DNA of 64,000 bases, from contig JAHFPV010000005.1 of assembly GCA_023266575.1 (NCBI GenBank), forward strand, positions 62,001 to 126,000, written 5' to 3'. The position numbers were made by a program, and so were the translations under genes. The notes beneath the pieces are model-generated. The model was not told the DNA's origin. It saw nothing but the letters and a program-made list of their open reading frames with translations, and did no database searches. The stretch comes from Sphingobium sp. GTDB taxonomy: Bacteria; Pseudomonadota; Alphaproteobacteria; Sphingomonadales; Sphingomonadaceae. Below are positions 54,957-63,941 of the stretch, piece after piece (the first letter of the stretch is position 1; every line of letters begins with the position of its first letter).

Positions 54957-56258
54957 ATGAACGACAATCTGACCCCAAAAGCCATCGTCGCCGCATTGGA
55001 CGCGCATATCATCGGCCAGCACGACGCCAAGCGCGCCGTTGCTGTCGCCCTGCGCAACCGCTGGCGTCGCCAGCACCTGCCCGATGATTTGCGCGACGAG
55101 GTGACGCCCAAAAATATCCTGATGATCGGGCCGACCGGCTGCGGCAAGACGGAGATCAGCCGTCGCCTTGCCAAATTGGCCGACGCCCCGTTCGTGAAGG
55201 TCGAAGCGACAAAATTCACCGAAGTCGGCTATGTGGGTCGCGACGTCGAGCAGATCGTCCGTGATCTGGTCGAGGAAGCCGTGCGCCTGGAAAAGGACCG
55301 CCGCCGCGAAGCCGTGCGCGAGGCCGCGTCCGAGGCCGCCATGGGCCGCCTGCTCGACGCATTGACCGGCAAGGAAGCCAGCGAGGCCACCCGCCTCTCC
55401 TTCCGCCAGAAGATCGAACAGCATCAGATGAACGATGTCGAGGTCGAGGTGGAAGTCGCCGACAGCCCCTCCATGCCGATGGAAATCCCCGGCATGGGCG
55501 GTCAGGTCGGTATGATCAACCTGTCCGACATGATGTCCAAGGCGTTTGGCCAGCAGCAGAAGAAGCGCCGCAAGATGCGCGTCGCCGATGCGTGGGACAA
55601 ACTGGTCGAGGAAGAGCAGGACAAGCGGCTGGATCAGGATGACGTCGCCCGCGTCGCCATCACCAGCGCCGAACAAAATGGCATCGTGTTCCTCGACGAG
55701 ATCGACAAGATCGCGGTCAGCGATGTGCGCGGCGGGTCCGTCAGCCGCGAGGGCGTGCAGCGCGACCTGCTACCCCTGATCGAAGGCACGACCGTCTCGA
55801 CCAAATATGGCCCGCTCAAGACCGACCATATTCTCTTCATCGCGTCCGGCGCGTTCCACGTCGCCAAGCCCAGCGACCTGCTGCCCGAACTCCAGGGCCG
55901 CCTGCCGATCCGCGTTGAGCTAAAGGCGCTGACCGAGGAGGATTTCGTCGCGATCCTCTCCGACACCAAGGCGAGCCTCGTCGCGCAATATCGCGCGCTG
56001 CTGGCGACCGAGGAAGTGACGATCGACCTGACGCCAGACGGCATCCGCGCGGTCGCCCGCATCGCCGCCGAGGTGAATGGCGAAGTCGAAAATATCGGCG
56101 CCCGCAGGCTCCAGACGGTGATGGAAAAGCTGCTGGAGGATGTGAGTTTCGAGGCGGAGGACCGTCGCGGCGAAACGCTGGTGATCGACGCTGCCTATGT
56201 GGAGAAGCAGTTGAGCGCGATCGCGCACGACACCGACCTAAGTAAATATGTGCTGTAA
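54957..56258 (+). CDS. hslU: ATP-dependent protease ATPase subunit HslU
   Basis: AAA+ unfoldase of 433 residues feeding HslV. It shows [34 protein letters not shown], Walker [42 protein letters not shown], the species-variable I domain (about 110-240), Walker [15 protein letters not shown], sensor 1 [29 protein letters not shown], and the C-terminal SKYVL-type tail (LSKYVL) that docks into HslV. GAGAAGG provides the ribosome site. The gene is bracketed by two related palindromic repeats. Confidence 0.98.
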   Translation: MNDNLTPKAIVAALDAHIIGQHDAKRAVAVALRNRWRRQHLPDDLRDEVTPKNILMIGPTGCGKTEISRRLAKLADAPFVKVEATKFTEVGYVGRDVEQIVRDLVEEAVRLEKDRRREAVREAASEAAMGRLLDALTGKEASEATRLSFRQKIEQHQMNDVEVEVEVADSPSMPMEIPGMGGQVGMINLSDMMSKAFGQQQKKRRKMRVADAWDKLVEEEQDKRLDQDDVARVAITSAEQNGIVFLDEIDKIAVSDVRGGSVSREGVQRDLLPLIEGTTVSTKYGPLKTDHILFIASGAFHVAKPSDLLPELQGRLPIRVELKALTEEDFVAILSDTKASLVAQYRALLATEEVTIDLTPDGIRAVARIAAEVNGEVENIGARRLQTVMEKLLEDVSFEAEDRRGETLVIDAAYVEKQLSAIAHDTDLSKYVL

Positions 56259-56267
56259 TTTCCAGTT

Positions 56268-56394
56268 CCCCCTCCCGCAGGCGGGAGGGGGCTAGGGGGT
56301 GGGCGAGCGCAACCTCGCTACATGCCCACCTCGCTGCGACTAAATTCGCCTTTGGCTCATAAAGTCTCGCTGCCCCTCCCGCCTGCGGGAGGGG
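56268..56394. repeat. Palindromic repeat after hslU (copy 2)
   Basis: CCCCCTCCCGC-AG-GCGGGAGGGGG (56268-56291) has perfect 11-base arms, and CCCCTCCCGCCTGCGGGAGGGG (56373-56394) is its mirror at the far end. GGGTGGGC and GCCCACC pair internally. It belongs to the same family as the repeat before hslU and lies between the converging hslU and proS stops, so it may also serve as their transcription end. Confidence 0.8.
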
Positions 56395-56405
56395 ATTTTG
56401 CCCGT

Positions 56406-57932
56406 TTAATAACTCCGCCCCACCAGCACCCGCTCGACCGCCGTCTCGCCGGTAAACACGCACACCCCGTCAGCGGCCTCCGCATCATTGGGCACATTGC
56501 GCAGCGTCAGCTTCTCGCCCTTGAGCCACTGCACCACCTTCTCCAGCGCCTCGCCGGTCGGTTTTGCCCATTGCACCAGCGCCCAGCCGGGCTTGGCACT
56601 GGCATTGAAATAGGCCTTGAGCGCATCAATGTCGGTGATCGACTTGTCGATGCTGCCGTCGAGACGCGCCTTGGCATCGGCGAACAATGAATCTTGGATT
56701 TGGCCAAGTGTAACAGTGACACCTGCCACGAAGGTTTCCTTTTTTGAAAGAACCGAATTTAACTTGCCATCCTCACGATACAGTTCGTCGCGTCGGAACC
56801 ATGAAACCATGCCGTTTGCAACGTCACGCGGCCCAACCTCGATCACGATCGGCGCGCCCTTCTTGACCCAGCCCCAGCGCTTGGTCGCCGCCTTCGCCGG
56901 GCGACGGTCGAGCAGCGCCCGCACCGGCTCACGGAACACGTCCAGCGCGTTCAGCTGTGCCACCAGATCGGCGCAATAATCGACGATTGCGGCGTCCTCG
57001 TCGGTGTCGCGCAGCATCGGCACCACGACGATCTGATAGGGCGCAACGCGCGGTGGGACGCGCAGCCCGTCATCGTCGCCATGGACCATGATCAGGCCGC
57101 CGATCATGCGGGTGGACATGCCCCAGCTGGTCGTCTGCGCCAGCTCCTGTTGCCCTTCGGCATTCTGATATTTGATATTCTGCGCTTGGCTAAACGTCGT
57201 GCCCAGAAAATGCGACGTGCCTGCCTGCAACGCCTTGCCGTCCTGCATGATCGCTTCGATTGAGTAGGTGGCGACCGCGCCGGGGAAGCGTTCATTTTCT
57301 GGCTTCTCGCCCGCGACGACCGGCATCGCGACGCAATCCTCGGCAAAGCTGCGATAGACTTCCAGCATCTTCATCGTCTCTTCCATCGCCTCATCGACGG
57401 TGGCGTGGGCGGTGTGGCCTTCCTGCCAGAGAAATTCGGTCGTGCGCAGGAACATGCGGGTGCGCATTTCCCAGCGCACGACATTGGCCCACTGGTTGAT
57501 GAGGACAGGCAGGTCGCGCCATGACTGGACCCAGCGGCTGAAGGCCGCGCCGATCACCGTTTCCGATGTGGGGCGCACGACCAGCGGCTCCTCCAGCTTC
57601 GCTTCGGGATCGGGGACCAGCTTGCCGTCCTTCTGGATCAGCCGGTGATGGGTGACGACCGCCATTTCCTTGGCGAAGCCGTCGACATGCTCGGCTTCCT
57701 TCTCGAAATAGGAGAGCGGGATGAACAGCGGGAAATAGCAATTTTCATGCCCGGTCGCCTTGATCCGCGCGTCGAGCAGGGTCTGGATCCGTTCCCAAAT
57801 GCCATAGCCCCATGGCCGGATGACCATGCAGCCGCGCACGCCGCTTTCTTCGGCCAGGTCAGCCTCCGAAATGACGGCCTGATACCAGGCGGAGAAATCC
57901 TGCTCGCGGGTGATGGAAAGGGCATGTTTCAC
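56406..57932 (-). CDS. proS: Prolyl-tRNA synthetase, archaeal/eukaryote-type
   Basis: Charges tRNA-Pro. The 508-residue protein belongs to the short, non-editing group: HALSITREQDFSAWYQAVISEADLAEESGVRGCMVIRPWGYGIWERIQ (motif 1 region), VVRPTSETVIGAAFSRWVQSWRDLPVLINQWANVVRWEMRTRMFLRTTEFLWQEGHTAHA (motif 2), TTSWGMSTRMIGGLIMVHGDD (motif 3), an anticodon domain (VAPYQIVVVPML) and a C-terminal domain ending VLVGRSY. The insertion editing domain of the classical bacterial enzyme is missing. GTG 57932 matches the family start; an upstream ATG adds 27 unrelated residues. It lies downstream of the phaR-hypothetical pair. Confidence 0.95.
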   Translation of the reverse strand: MKHALSITREQDFSAWYQAVISEADLAEESGVRGCMVIRPWGYGIWERIQTLLDARIKATGHENCYFPLFIPLSYFEKEAEHVDGFAKEMAVVTHHRLIQKDGKLVPDPEAKLEEPLVVRPTSETVIGAAFSRWVQSWRDLPVLINQWANVVRWEMRTRMFLRTTEFLWQEGHTAHATVDEAMEETMKMLEVYRSFAEDCVAMPVVAGEKPENERFPGAVATYSIEAIMQDGKALQAGTSHFLGTTFSQAQNIKYQNAEGQQELAQTTSWGMSTRMIGGLIMVHGDDDGLRVPPRVAPYQIVVVPMLRDTDEDAAIVDYCADLVAQLNALDVFREPVRALLDRRPAKAATKRWGWVKKGAPIVIEVGPRDVANGMVSWFRRDELYREDGKLNSVLSKKETFVAGVTVTLGQIQDSLFADAKARLDGSIDKSITDIDALKAYFNASAKPGWALVQWAKPTGEALEKVVQWLKGEKLTLRNVPNDAEAADGVCVFTGETAVERVLVGRSY

Positions 57933-58019
57933 GGGAATGGCTTGCCTGCTGTAGGGAATGGATCGGCGCGCAATAGGCCATGCGCGCTGTCCCCGTCCAC
58001 CCCCGACGCACATTGGTGT

Positions 58020-58364
58020 TCAGCTAACGGCGACACCCAGTTTTTCGAGCCAGGCCCGCGCCTGTTTTGGCTCGCCCGGCGCGTCAGACGCCACCGGGCC
58101 GCGTGCGGCGAGAAAGGACTGGTGCAGCGCAAACGGCTCCAGCCCCAATTGATCGCGCAGATTGTCGATATCGGCGGCCAGTTCATCCAGCGCCGCGACG
58201 ACCGGCGCGGCCTTGGCACGCGCCTGCCGGTCAGGCTTATGGTCGAACAGGCCCCAAACCCCGCCTGCCGTGACCTGAAGCGCCGCGATCAGCGCCGCGT
58301 CATAGTCGGCTTCCAGCTCGACCCGCCGCACGTCCAGTCGTTCCAGCCGGTCGGCCTTTGCCAT
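58020..58364 (-). CDS. Conserved-looking hypothetical protein
   Basis: A 114-residue, mainly helical, acidic-to-neutral cytosolic protein. It begins MAKADRLERLDVRRVELEADYDAALIAALQVTAGG and contains VVAALDELAADIDNLRDQLGLEPFALHQSFLAA, ending in a Pro/Glu/Lys segment. There is no signal, membrane segment or known motif. It starts six bases after the phaR stop and precedes proS by 87 bases, all on the minus strand. Gene position suggests cotranscription with phaR, but a role in polymer granules is only a guess. Confidence 0.7.
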   Translation of the reverse strand: MAKADRLERLDVRRVELEADYDAALIAALQVTAGGVWGLFDHKPDRQARAKAAPVVAALDELAADIDNLRDQLGLEPFALHQSFLAARGPVASDAPGEPKQARAWLEKLGVAVS

Positions 58365-58370
58365 TGGGGT

Positions 58371-58961
58371 TCAGCCCAGCTTGTCGATCTTGGCGTTGAG
58401 CGCGGCAAGCTGCGCCTTCAGCACCGCGATCTCATCGTCCTTTTCGGCTTCGGCCGGGGTCGCCACACCGGGCATACCCGGCATACCGGGGACACCCGGC
58501 ATCAGCCCGCCAGCGCCCTTGAACGCGCTGGTCGCCGCTTCGAACATCTGCATGTTGCGCTTGGCGATCTCGGCCAGTGGGCCGCCGCCGAATGCGCCCT
58601 GCATCGCTTCCTGAAACTGCAACTGGTTCTTGCGGAACGCATCCATCGACGCTTCGAGATATTGCGGCACCATCGATTGCATCGAATCGCCATACATGGA
58701 GATCAGCTGACGCAGGAAATTGACCGGCAGCATATTTTCGCCGCGCTGTTCTTCTTCCATGATGATCTGGGTCAGGACATTATGGGTAATGTCCTCGCCG
58801 CTCTTGGCATCAACCACAGTGAACTCGCGGCCCTCGCGCGTCATCTGCGACAACAGATCAAGGGTGATGTAACTGGACGTTTCGGTGTTATAAAGCCGCC
58901 GGTTAGCGTATTTCTTGATAACCACCGGCTCTGATTCATTAGCCGCTTTAGATTTGGCCAT
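58371..58961 (-). CDS. phaR: Polyhydroxyalkanoate synthesis repressor PhaR
   Basis: A 196-residue regulator that binds PHB and DNA and represses phasin and pha genes until polymer accumulates. The PHB_acc_N domain is clear: VVIKKYANRRLYNTETSSYITLDLLSQMTREGREFTVVDAKSGEDITHNVLTQIIMEEEQRG; FLRQLISMYGDSMQSMVPQYLEASMDAF follows. A short Pro/Gly/Met repeat (MPGVPGMPGMPGV) precedes a C-terminal coiled coil (EIAVLKAQLAALNAKIDKL). ATG 58961 has GAGAGG upstream. Its start codon overlaps that of the divergent PhaC-like gene. Confidence 0.93.
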   Translation of the reverse strand: MAKSKAANESEPVVIKKYANRRLYNTETSSYITLDLLSQMTREGREFTVVDAKSGEDITHNVLTQIIMEEEQRGENMLPVNFLRQLISMYGDSMQSMVPQYLEASMDAFRKNQLQFQEAMQGAFGGGPLAEIAKRNMQMFEAATSAFKGAGGLMPGVPGMPGMPGVATPAEAEKDDEIAVLKAQLAALNAKIDKLG

Positions 58962-60048
58962 GGACACCTCTCCCGCACCTGCACACTCCTCAATAGCACA
59001 GGGCGTTGCCGCACCGCAACATGGCCCAAGGCCTTTACCCCTTTTTCTCAACATTTTATGGCGCGAAACAGAGGGCGATCCAGAGCTGCGCAAACGCGCC
59101 TTCATCGGCCTGCGCCGTTATCAACAGGCGCAGCGCCCTCCCCCCCCGCCTGCCCCCGCCAGCATGGTGCAGGTCGGCAGCGCGCGGTTGCTGCGCTATG
59201 GTGTTGATAATGGCCGCGCGCCGGTGGTTTTCGTACCCTCGCTCATAAATCCGCCGCAGGTGCTGGACCTGTCCGAACGCCGATCTTTGCTGCGCCACAT
59301 GGCTGCAGCAGGACATGACGCCTGGCTCGTCGACTGGGGCAGTCCGTCGGCTCAGGATGCGATGATGGGGCTGGATGGCCACATCACGAACCGGCTTTTG
59401 CCATTGATAGCCTCCCTGCCGCGCCCCCCCATATTGGTGGGCTATTGCCTGGGCGGCACGTTGGCGCTGGGCGCTGCCATGCTGCACCCGATGCGGGCGG
59501 TGGCGACGATCGCTTCGCCCTGGCGATTCGACGGTTTCAGCGATGCCGACCGGCAGGAAATCAGCGCCCTGTGGCGCGGAGCCAAGCCCATGTGCGATCG
59601 GCTGGGCTATGTGCCGATGGAGGTGCTGCAATCGGGTTTCTGGGCGATGGACCCGGCCCGCACGATCCGCAAATTCGCCGCTTTTGCCGATGTAGCGGCG
59701 GGATCGGACGGAGAGCGCGCCTTTATGGCAGTGGAGGATTGGGCCAATGGCGGGCCGCCGCTGACCTATGCGGCGGGACGCGATCTGTTCGATGACCTTT
59801 ATGCCGGTAACGCCAGCGGAGAGGGACGTTGGCGTGTCGGAGGCCAGACAGTCGATCCACATGGGCTTGCCTGCCCGACCCTGTCGATCCGCTCGACGAC
59901 GGATCGCATCGTCCCTGCCGCCGCTTCGACCCAATTGGCTACAGACTGGCAATTCAAACTGGGTCATGTCGGCATGGTGGTGGGCGGACAGGCGCGCGAA
60001 ACGCTGTGGTTTCCATTGTCCCAATGGCTTTCCAGCCATGGCGGATGA
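58960..60048 (+). CDS. Short PhaC-like alpha/beta hydrolase (polyhydroxyalkanoate synthase family)
   Basis: A 362-residue protein with the polyester-synthase version of the hydrolase fold. The lipase-like box is GYCLGGTLALGAAML with Cys163 as nucleophile in place of serine; PVVFVPSLINPPQVLDLSERRSLLRHMAAAGHDAWLVDWGSP matches the PhaC oxyanion region; the acid is in SIRSTTDRIVPA and the His in LGHVGMVVGG. The class I N-terminal domain of about 200 residues is missing, making it near the size of a class III PhaC, yet no PhaE partner is visible. ATG 58960 is the only usual start before the conserved part, apart from one inside phaR; no ribosome site is seen. phaA follows after 49 bases. Confidence 0.82.
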   Translation: MDTSPAPAHSSIAQGVAAPQHGPRPLPLFLNILWRETEGDPELRKRAFIGLRRYQQAQRPPPPPAPASMVQVGSARLLRYGVDNGRAPVVFVPSLINPPQVLDLSERRSLLRHMAAAGHDAWLVDWGSPSAQDAMMGLDGHITNRLLPLIASLPRPPILVGYCLGGTLALGAAMLHPMRAVATIASPWRFDGFSDADRQEISALWRGAKPMCDRLGYVPMEVLQSGFWAMDPARTIRKFAAFADVAAGSDGERAFMAVEDWANGGPPLTYAAGRDLFDDLYAGNASGEGRWRVGGQTVDPHGLACPTLSIRSTTDRIVPAAASTQLATDWQFKLGHVGMVVGGQARETLWFPLSQWLSSHGG

Positions 60049-60097
60049 TGCTATGTGCGCCTGCGAAAAGAGACCCCAATAATAGAGGATCGAGCCT

Positions 60098-61270
60098 TTG
60101 TCAGATATCGTCATTACCGCCGCCAAGCGCACGGCCGTCGGCAGCTTCATGGGCGCGTTCGGATCGACCCCGGCGCATGAACTGGGCCGTCAGGCGATCA
60201 TCGCCGCGCTGGCGCAGGCCGGTGTCGCGCCCGACGAAGTGGACGAGGTGATTTTGGGCCAGGTGCTGAGCGCCGGTCAGGGCCAGAACCCCGCGCGTCA
60301 GGCCGCCGTCAATGCGGGCATCCCGGTCGAGCGCACCGCGATCGGCCTCAACCAGCTGTGCGGCTCCGGCCTGCGCGCCGTTGCACTGGCGGCTCAGGCG
60401 ATCCGCGCCGGGGACGCGAACATCATGGTGGCTGGAGGGCAGGAAAGCATGTCGCTTGCTCCCCATGCGCAATATCTGCGCGCGGGCAACAAGATGGGCA
60501 ATGTCAGCCTGGTCGACACGATGATCCATGACGGCCTGACCGACGCCTTCAACAATTATCATATGGGCATCACCGCGGAAAATCTGGCCGAGAAGTATCA
60601 GATCAGCCGGGAAGCACAGGACATCTTTGCCGTCGCCAGCCAGAACAAGGCCGAAGCCGCACGGGCATCGGGCCGTTTCGTCGACGAAATCGCGCCGGTC
60701 ACGATCAAGGGCCGCAAGGGCGACACCATCGTTGATGCCGACGAATATATCCGCGCCGGTGCCACCATCGAAGCGATGGAGAAGCTGAAGCCTGCCTTCA
60801 AGAAGGACGGCACCGTCACCGCCGCCAATGCCAGCGGCCTGAACGATGGCGCCGCCGCACTGGTGCTGATGACCGCAGATACCGCTGCGAAGCGCGGCGC
60901 GACCATTTTGGGCCGGATCGCCGGCTTTGCGACCTGCGGTGTCGATCCTTCGATCATGGGCATCGGCCCGGCCCCGGCCAGCCGCAAGGCGCTGGAGAAG
61001 GCGGGCTGGTCGATCGCGGACCTCGACCTGATCGAAGCCAATGAAGCCTTTGCCGCGCAGGCGCTGTCGGTGGGTCAGGAACTGGGCTGGGATGCGTCCA
61101 AGGTCAACGTCAATGGCGGCGCGATCGCCATCGGCCATCCGATCGGCGCGTCGGGCGCGCGGGTGCTGACCACCCTGCTCTATGAAATGGCAAAGCGCGA
61201 TGCGAAAAAGGGTCTGGCGACCCTGTGCATCGGCGGCGGCATGGGCGTTGCGATGTGCATCGAACGCTGA
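60098..61270 (+). CDS. phaA: Acetyl-CoA acetyltransferase (thiolase)
   Basis: Condenses two acetyl-CoA to acetoacetyl-CoA, the first step of polyhydroxybutyrate synthesis, and works in reverse in degradation. The 390-residue protein has the acyl-enzyme Cys88 in [33 protein letters not shown], the His in [22 protein letters not shown] and the C-terminal Cys in [14 protein letters not shown]. Start is TTG with AGAGGA about 10 bases upstream. It shares direction with the PhaC-like gene and is followed by a strong terminator; no phaB reductase lies in the window. Confidence 0.95.
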   Translation: MSDIVITAAKRTAVGSFMGAFGSTPAHELGRQAIIAALAQAGVAPDEVDEVILGQVLSAGQGQNPARQAAVNAGIPVERTAIGLNQLCGSGLRAVALAAQAIRAGDANIMVAGGQESMSLAPHAQYLRAGNKMGNVSLVDTMIHDGLTDAFNNYHMGITAENLAEKYQISREAQDIFAVASQNKAEAARASGRFVDEIAPVTIKGRKGDTIVDADEYIRAGATIEAMEKLKPAFKKDGTVTAANASGLNDGAAALVLMTADTAAKRGATILGRIAGFATCGVDPSIMGIGPAPASRKALEKAGWSIADLDLIEANEAFAAQALSVGQELGWDASKVNVNGGAIAIGHPIGASGARVLTTLLYEMAKRDAKKGLATLCIGGGMGVAMCIER

Positions 61271-61286
61271 TCGACTGAGAGATTAC

Positions 61287-61325
61287 AAAAGGCCGTCGCT
61301 CCCAACGGAGCGGCGGCCTTTTTCG
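61287..61325. terminator. Bidirectional terminator between phaA and the DUF2256 gene
   Basis: AAAAGGCCGTCGCTCC / GGAGCGGCGGCCTTTTT with a four-base loop (one mismatch), flanked by A and T runs so that it can stop transcription from both converging genes. Confidence 0.92.
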
Positions 61326-61327
61326 TG

Positions 61328-61477
61328 TCAGGCTTGGCGCGGGGCGCTGCGGCAACGGTCGGAACAATAGACCACATTGTCCCAGTCGCGTTCCCACTTC
61401 TTGCGCCAGGCAAAGGGGCGCTGGCAGACCGGGCAGGTCTTGGTTGGCAGATCCCGCTTTGCAACGCCGCGTGGCAT
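61328..61477 (-). CDS. DUF2256 small zinc-ribbon protein
   Basis: A 49-residue protein with two cysteine pairs: [19 protein letters not shown] and [10 protein letters not shown], the DUF2256 pattern, very likely binding one zinc. The family is widespread in proteobacteria and has no established role; it is often found near photolyase or MFS genes. It follows the MFS gene by 19 bases on the same strand and ends right at the shared terminator. Confidence 0.88.
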   Translation of the reverse strand: MPRGVAKRDLPTKTCPVCQRPFAWRKKWERDWDNVVYCSDRCRSAPRQA

Positions 61478-61496
61478 GGATGATTCCCCGGTTGTG

Positions 61497-63086
61497 CTAA
61501 GCGTCGAGCTGGCGGTCTCTGGTTTCCGGCAGCGCGACCAGACAGCTAGTAAGCGCCAGGGCCACGACGGCCAATGTGTACCAAAGCCCGGCATAGGGAT
61601 CACCGGTTCGCGCGACGATATATTGGCTGACCAGCGGCAGGAAACCGCCGAAATAACCAGTGCCGATATGATAGGGGATCGACAGCGACGAATAGCGGAT
61701 ACGCGCCGGGAAATATTCCGACAGGAGCGCCGCGACCGGCCCATAGGTCGCGCCTGACAGCGTCCAGAGTAACAACAATGCCGCGAAAATTGCCATCGCG
61801 CGAGGCCAGTCCGGCGTCACGCTGCCGGTCGGGTAGCCCCCCGCTTTCAACGCGGCGTCAAGGCCATCGGCGCTCAGGTCCGTGACGACCAGATCGCCAA
61901 TCCGCACCGCGGGCGTGGCCGCGGCCTGCTTGTCATAGGGGATGCCGCGTTTGGAAAAATGGTCGAGCAATTTGCCGCAGGCGGTCGGCTGGACCTTGGC
62001 AAAGGGATCGAACAGGCAGTCCGGGCCGCGCACCACGACCGGGGCACGCTCCGCCGCCGTGCTGAGCGTCGGGTTCGCCATGACGCCCATGAACTGGTAA
62101 AGCGGCATGAGCAGAACAAGCACCAGCGCATACCCGATCATAATGGGTTTGCGGCGACCGATACGATCGGACAAATGTCCGAAATAGATCATCGACGCCA
62201 CCCCGGCCAGGGCGCTGACCCCGACCAATAGCTGCGCCATACCCTGCGTGACATGCAATCCGCTTTGCAGAAAGCTGAGCGCCTGGAACATGACTGTATA
62301 GGCGATCACTGTGAACCCGGCAGCGACACCGATCATCGCGACCAGCATCCGTTTCTTGTTGCCCGGATAGGTGAAGGCTTCCTTGATCGGATTTTTCGAC
62401 TGGGTGCCTGCCTTCTTCATCGCGGTGAATACCGGACTTTCGCGCAGCATCAGCCGCATCCACAGCGATATGCCGAGCAGGGCAAGCGAGAAAAGAAAGG
62501 GCAGCCGCCAGCCCCAATCGGCCCAGATTTCCGGCCCGACCAGCCATTGCGTGCCGACCACGACGATCAGCGAGAGGATGAAGCCGCCGATCACCCCGGC
62601 CTGAATGAAGCTGGTATAAAAACCGCGCCGTCCCGGCGGCGCATGTTCGGCGACATAGATGGCCGCCCCGCCATATTCGCCGCCCAGCGCCAGCCCCTGC
62701 GCGATCCGCAGCGTGATCAGAATGATGGGCGCGGCAATGCCGATGCTGACGGCGGAAGGGGTGAGGCCAACCCCAGCCGTCGCGACGCCCATCAGGATGA
62801 TCGTGGCCAGGAAGGTATATTTGCGCCCCAGCCGGTCGCCCAGATAGCCGAACAAGGCCGCGCCGATCGGACGGAAGGCAAAGCCGATCGCGAAACCCGC
62901 CAGCGTGTAGAGCAGTTCGACGGTAGGATTGTCGGTCGGGAAGAAGGTCCGCCCGATGATCGGTGCGAGGACGCCATAGATGTAGAAATCATACCATTCG
63001 AACACGGTGCCGAGCGCTGAGGCGGTGATGACCAGCCGGTCGCGCCTGACGTCCATCACATAGTCGCTGCCGACCGCTCCGCTCAT
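61497..63086 (-). CDS. MHS-family MFS transporter with extended loop
   Basis: A 529-residue proton symporter. The first half is typical of the family ([88 protein letters not shown]), and [15 protein letters not shown] marks the middle repeat. An extra hydrophilic loop of about 85 residues (roughly 335-420) carries two cysteines (GPDCLFDPF and PTACGKLL) and separates late membrane segments, as in longer Burkholderia-type relatives. Shikimate, citrate and proline carriers are all in the family; substrate cannot be assigned. A 16-bp palindrome lies 49 bases upstream. Confidence 0.9.
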   Translation of the reverse strand: MSGAVGSDYVMDVRRDRLVITASALGTVFEWYDFYIYGVLAPIIGRTFFPTDNPTVELLYTLAGFAIGFAFRPIGAALFGYLGDRLGRKYTFLATIILMGVATAGVGLTPSAVSIGIAAPIILITLRIAQGLALGGEYGGAAIYVAEHAPPGRRGFYTSFIQAGVIGGFILSLIVVVGTQWLVGPEIWADWGWRLPFLFSLALLGISLWMRLMLRESPVFTAMKKAGTQSKNPIKEAFTYPGNKKRMLVAMIGVAAGFTVIAYTVMFQALSFLQSGLHVTQGMAQLLVGVSALAGVASMIYFGHLSDRIGRRKPIMIGYALVLVLLMPLYQFMGVMANPTLSTAAERAPVVVRGPDCLFDPFAKVQPTACGKLLDHFSKRGIPYDKQAAATPAVRIGDLVVTDLSADGLDAALKAGGYPTGSVTPDWPRAMAIFAALLLLWTLSGATYGPVAALLSEYFPARIRYSSLSIPYHIGTGYFGGFLPLVSQYIVARTGDPYAGLWYTLAVVALALTSCLVALPETRDRQLDA

Positions 63087-63134
63087 CCCCTGCCCCCTTA
63101 ACTTCGCACTTTTCCCGGTAATTGTGAAATTGCG

Positions 63135-63150
63135 TTACCCCACGGGGTAA
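63135..63150. promoter_or_regulatory. 16-bp palindrome upstream of the MHS transporter
   Basis: TTACCCC-AC-GGGGTAA, perfect 7-base arms, inside an AT-rich stretch that probably holds the transporter promoter. It is a plausible operator for an unknown regulator. Confidence 0.5.
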
Positions 63151-63251
63151 TTAAATTTCCAACACCGCTTTGCGCAACCGCCACTGTCGGCGCGCGGAAC
63201 AGGGGCCGATATCGCATGAAGCGGGGGCAATAGGACAGGCTAAAAAAGGCC

Positions 63252-63941
63252 TCAGCGGCGCAGTTGCAGCGTGACCAGCAGGACATGGTCGACATCATCG
63301 GCCCGACCGCGATTTTTGACATATTGGTTGAGATAGCCGACCTCCACGGTCGACTTGCCCGCCACCGGCACTTCCAGCCCGGCAAAGCTGCGCAGCCGGT
63401 CAAACCCTTCACGCGCGCCCCAGTCGGTATCGTTCAGCGCCACGAACCCTTCCGCATAGGTCAGCGCCGACACGCCGCCCGGCTTGCCGGTCAGCGGCAC
63501 CGCCAGCCGCAACCATTGCCGCAGCCGCCAGCCCATATCGTCGCCGCTCGACACCCAGCGTTGCTCGATCCGCGTGCGCGAGGAGAGCGGTCCGCCAGCC
63601 AACTTGCCCAGCGACCAGTTGATCTGCTGGAAGCTGCGATGCTCGCGCGTATCCCCGCCACCGGACCGCGGCGTGCGGACATAGGCATAGCCCTGAAAGA
63701 CGGTCAGCCGGTCGGACAGTTTGACGCCGATCGCGGGCCTCAGCAGCATCTGGTCCAGCCCGTCCATGTCCCTGCCAAAGCGCGACTGCACCTCGGCAAA
63801 ATAGACGATGTCGCCGGAGATCGGCCCCTGCGCGATGGTCTGCAGCCAATATTGCTCATCTTCGGCACCGTGCGCCGGCAGCGCTATCATGGCCGTGAAG
63901 AGGGCGGAAAGGCGGAGGATCGTCTGTCGCAGGCTGCTCAT
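63252..63941 (-). CDS. DUF2490 outer-membrane-type protein
   Basis: A 229-residue protein with signal peptide (LRLSALFTAMIALPAHGAE) and a run of alternating amphipathic strands: QYWLQTIAQGPISGDIVYFAEVQSRFG, LLRPAIGVKLSDRLTVFQGYAYVRT, RSFQQINWSLGK, SSRTRIEQRWVS, WRLRQWLRLAVPLTG, ALTYAEGFVALND and a final STVEVGYLNQYVKNRG ... VLLVTLQLRR. This is the DUF2490 pattern, a small predicted beta-barrel of unknown function. It is upstream of the transporter on the same strand with a 165-base gap, so it is probably a separate unit. Confidence 0.85.
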   Translation of the reverse strand: MSSLRQTILRLSALFTAMIALPAHGAEDEQYWLQTIAQGPISGDIVYFAEVQSRFGRDMDGLDQMLLRPAIGVKLSDRLTVFQGYAYVRTPRSGGGDTREHRSFQQINWSLGKLAGGPLSSRTRIEQRWVSSGDDMGWRLRQWLRLAVPLTGKPGGVSALTYAEGFVALNDTDWGAREGFDRLRSFAGLEVPVAGKSTVEVGYLNQYVKNRGRADDVDHVLLVTLQLRR

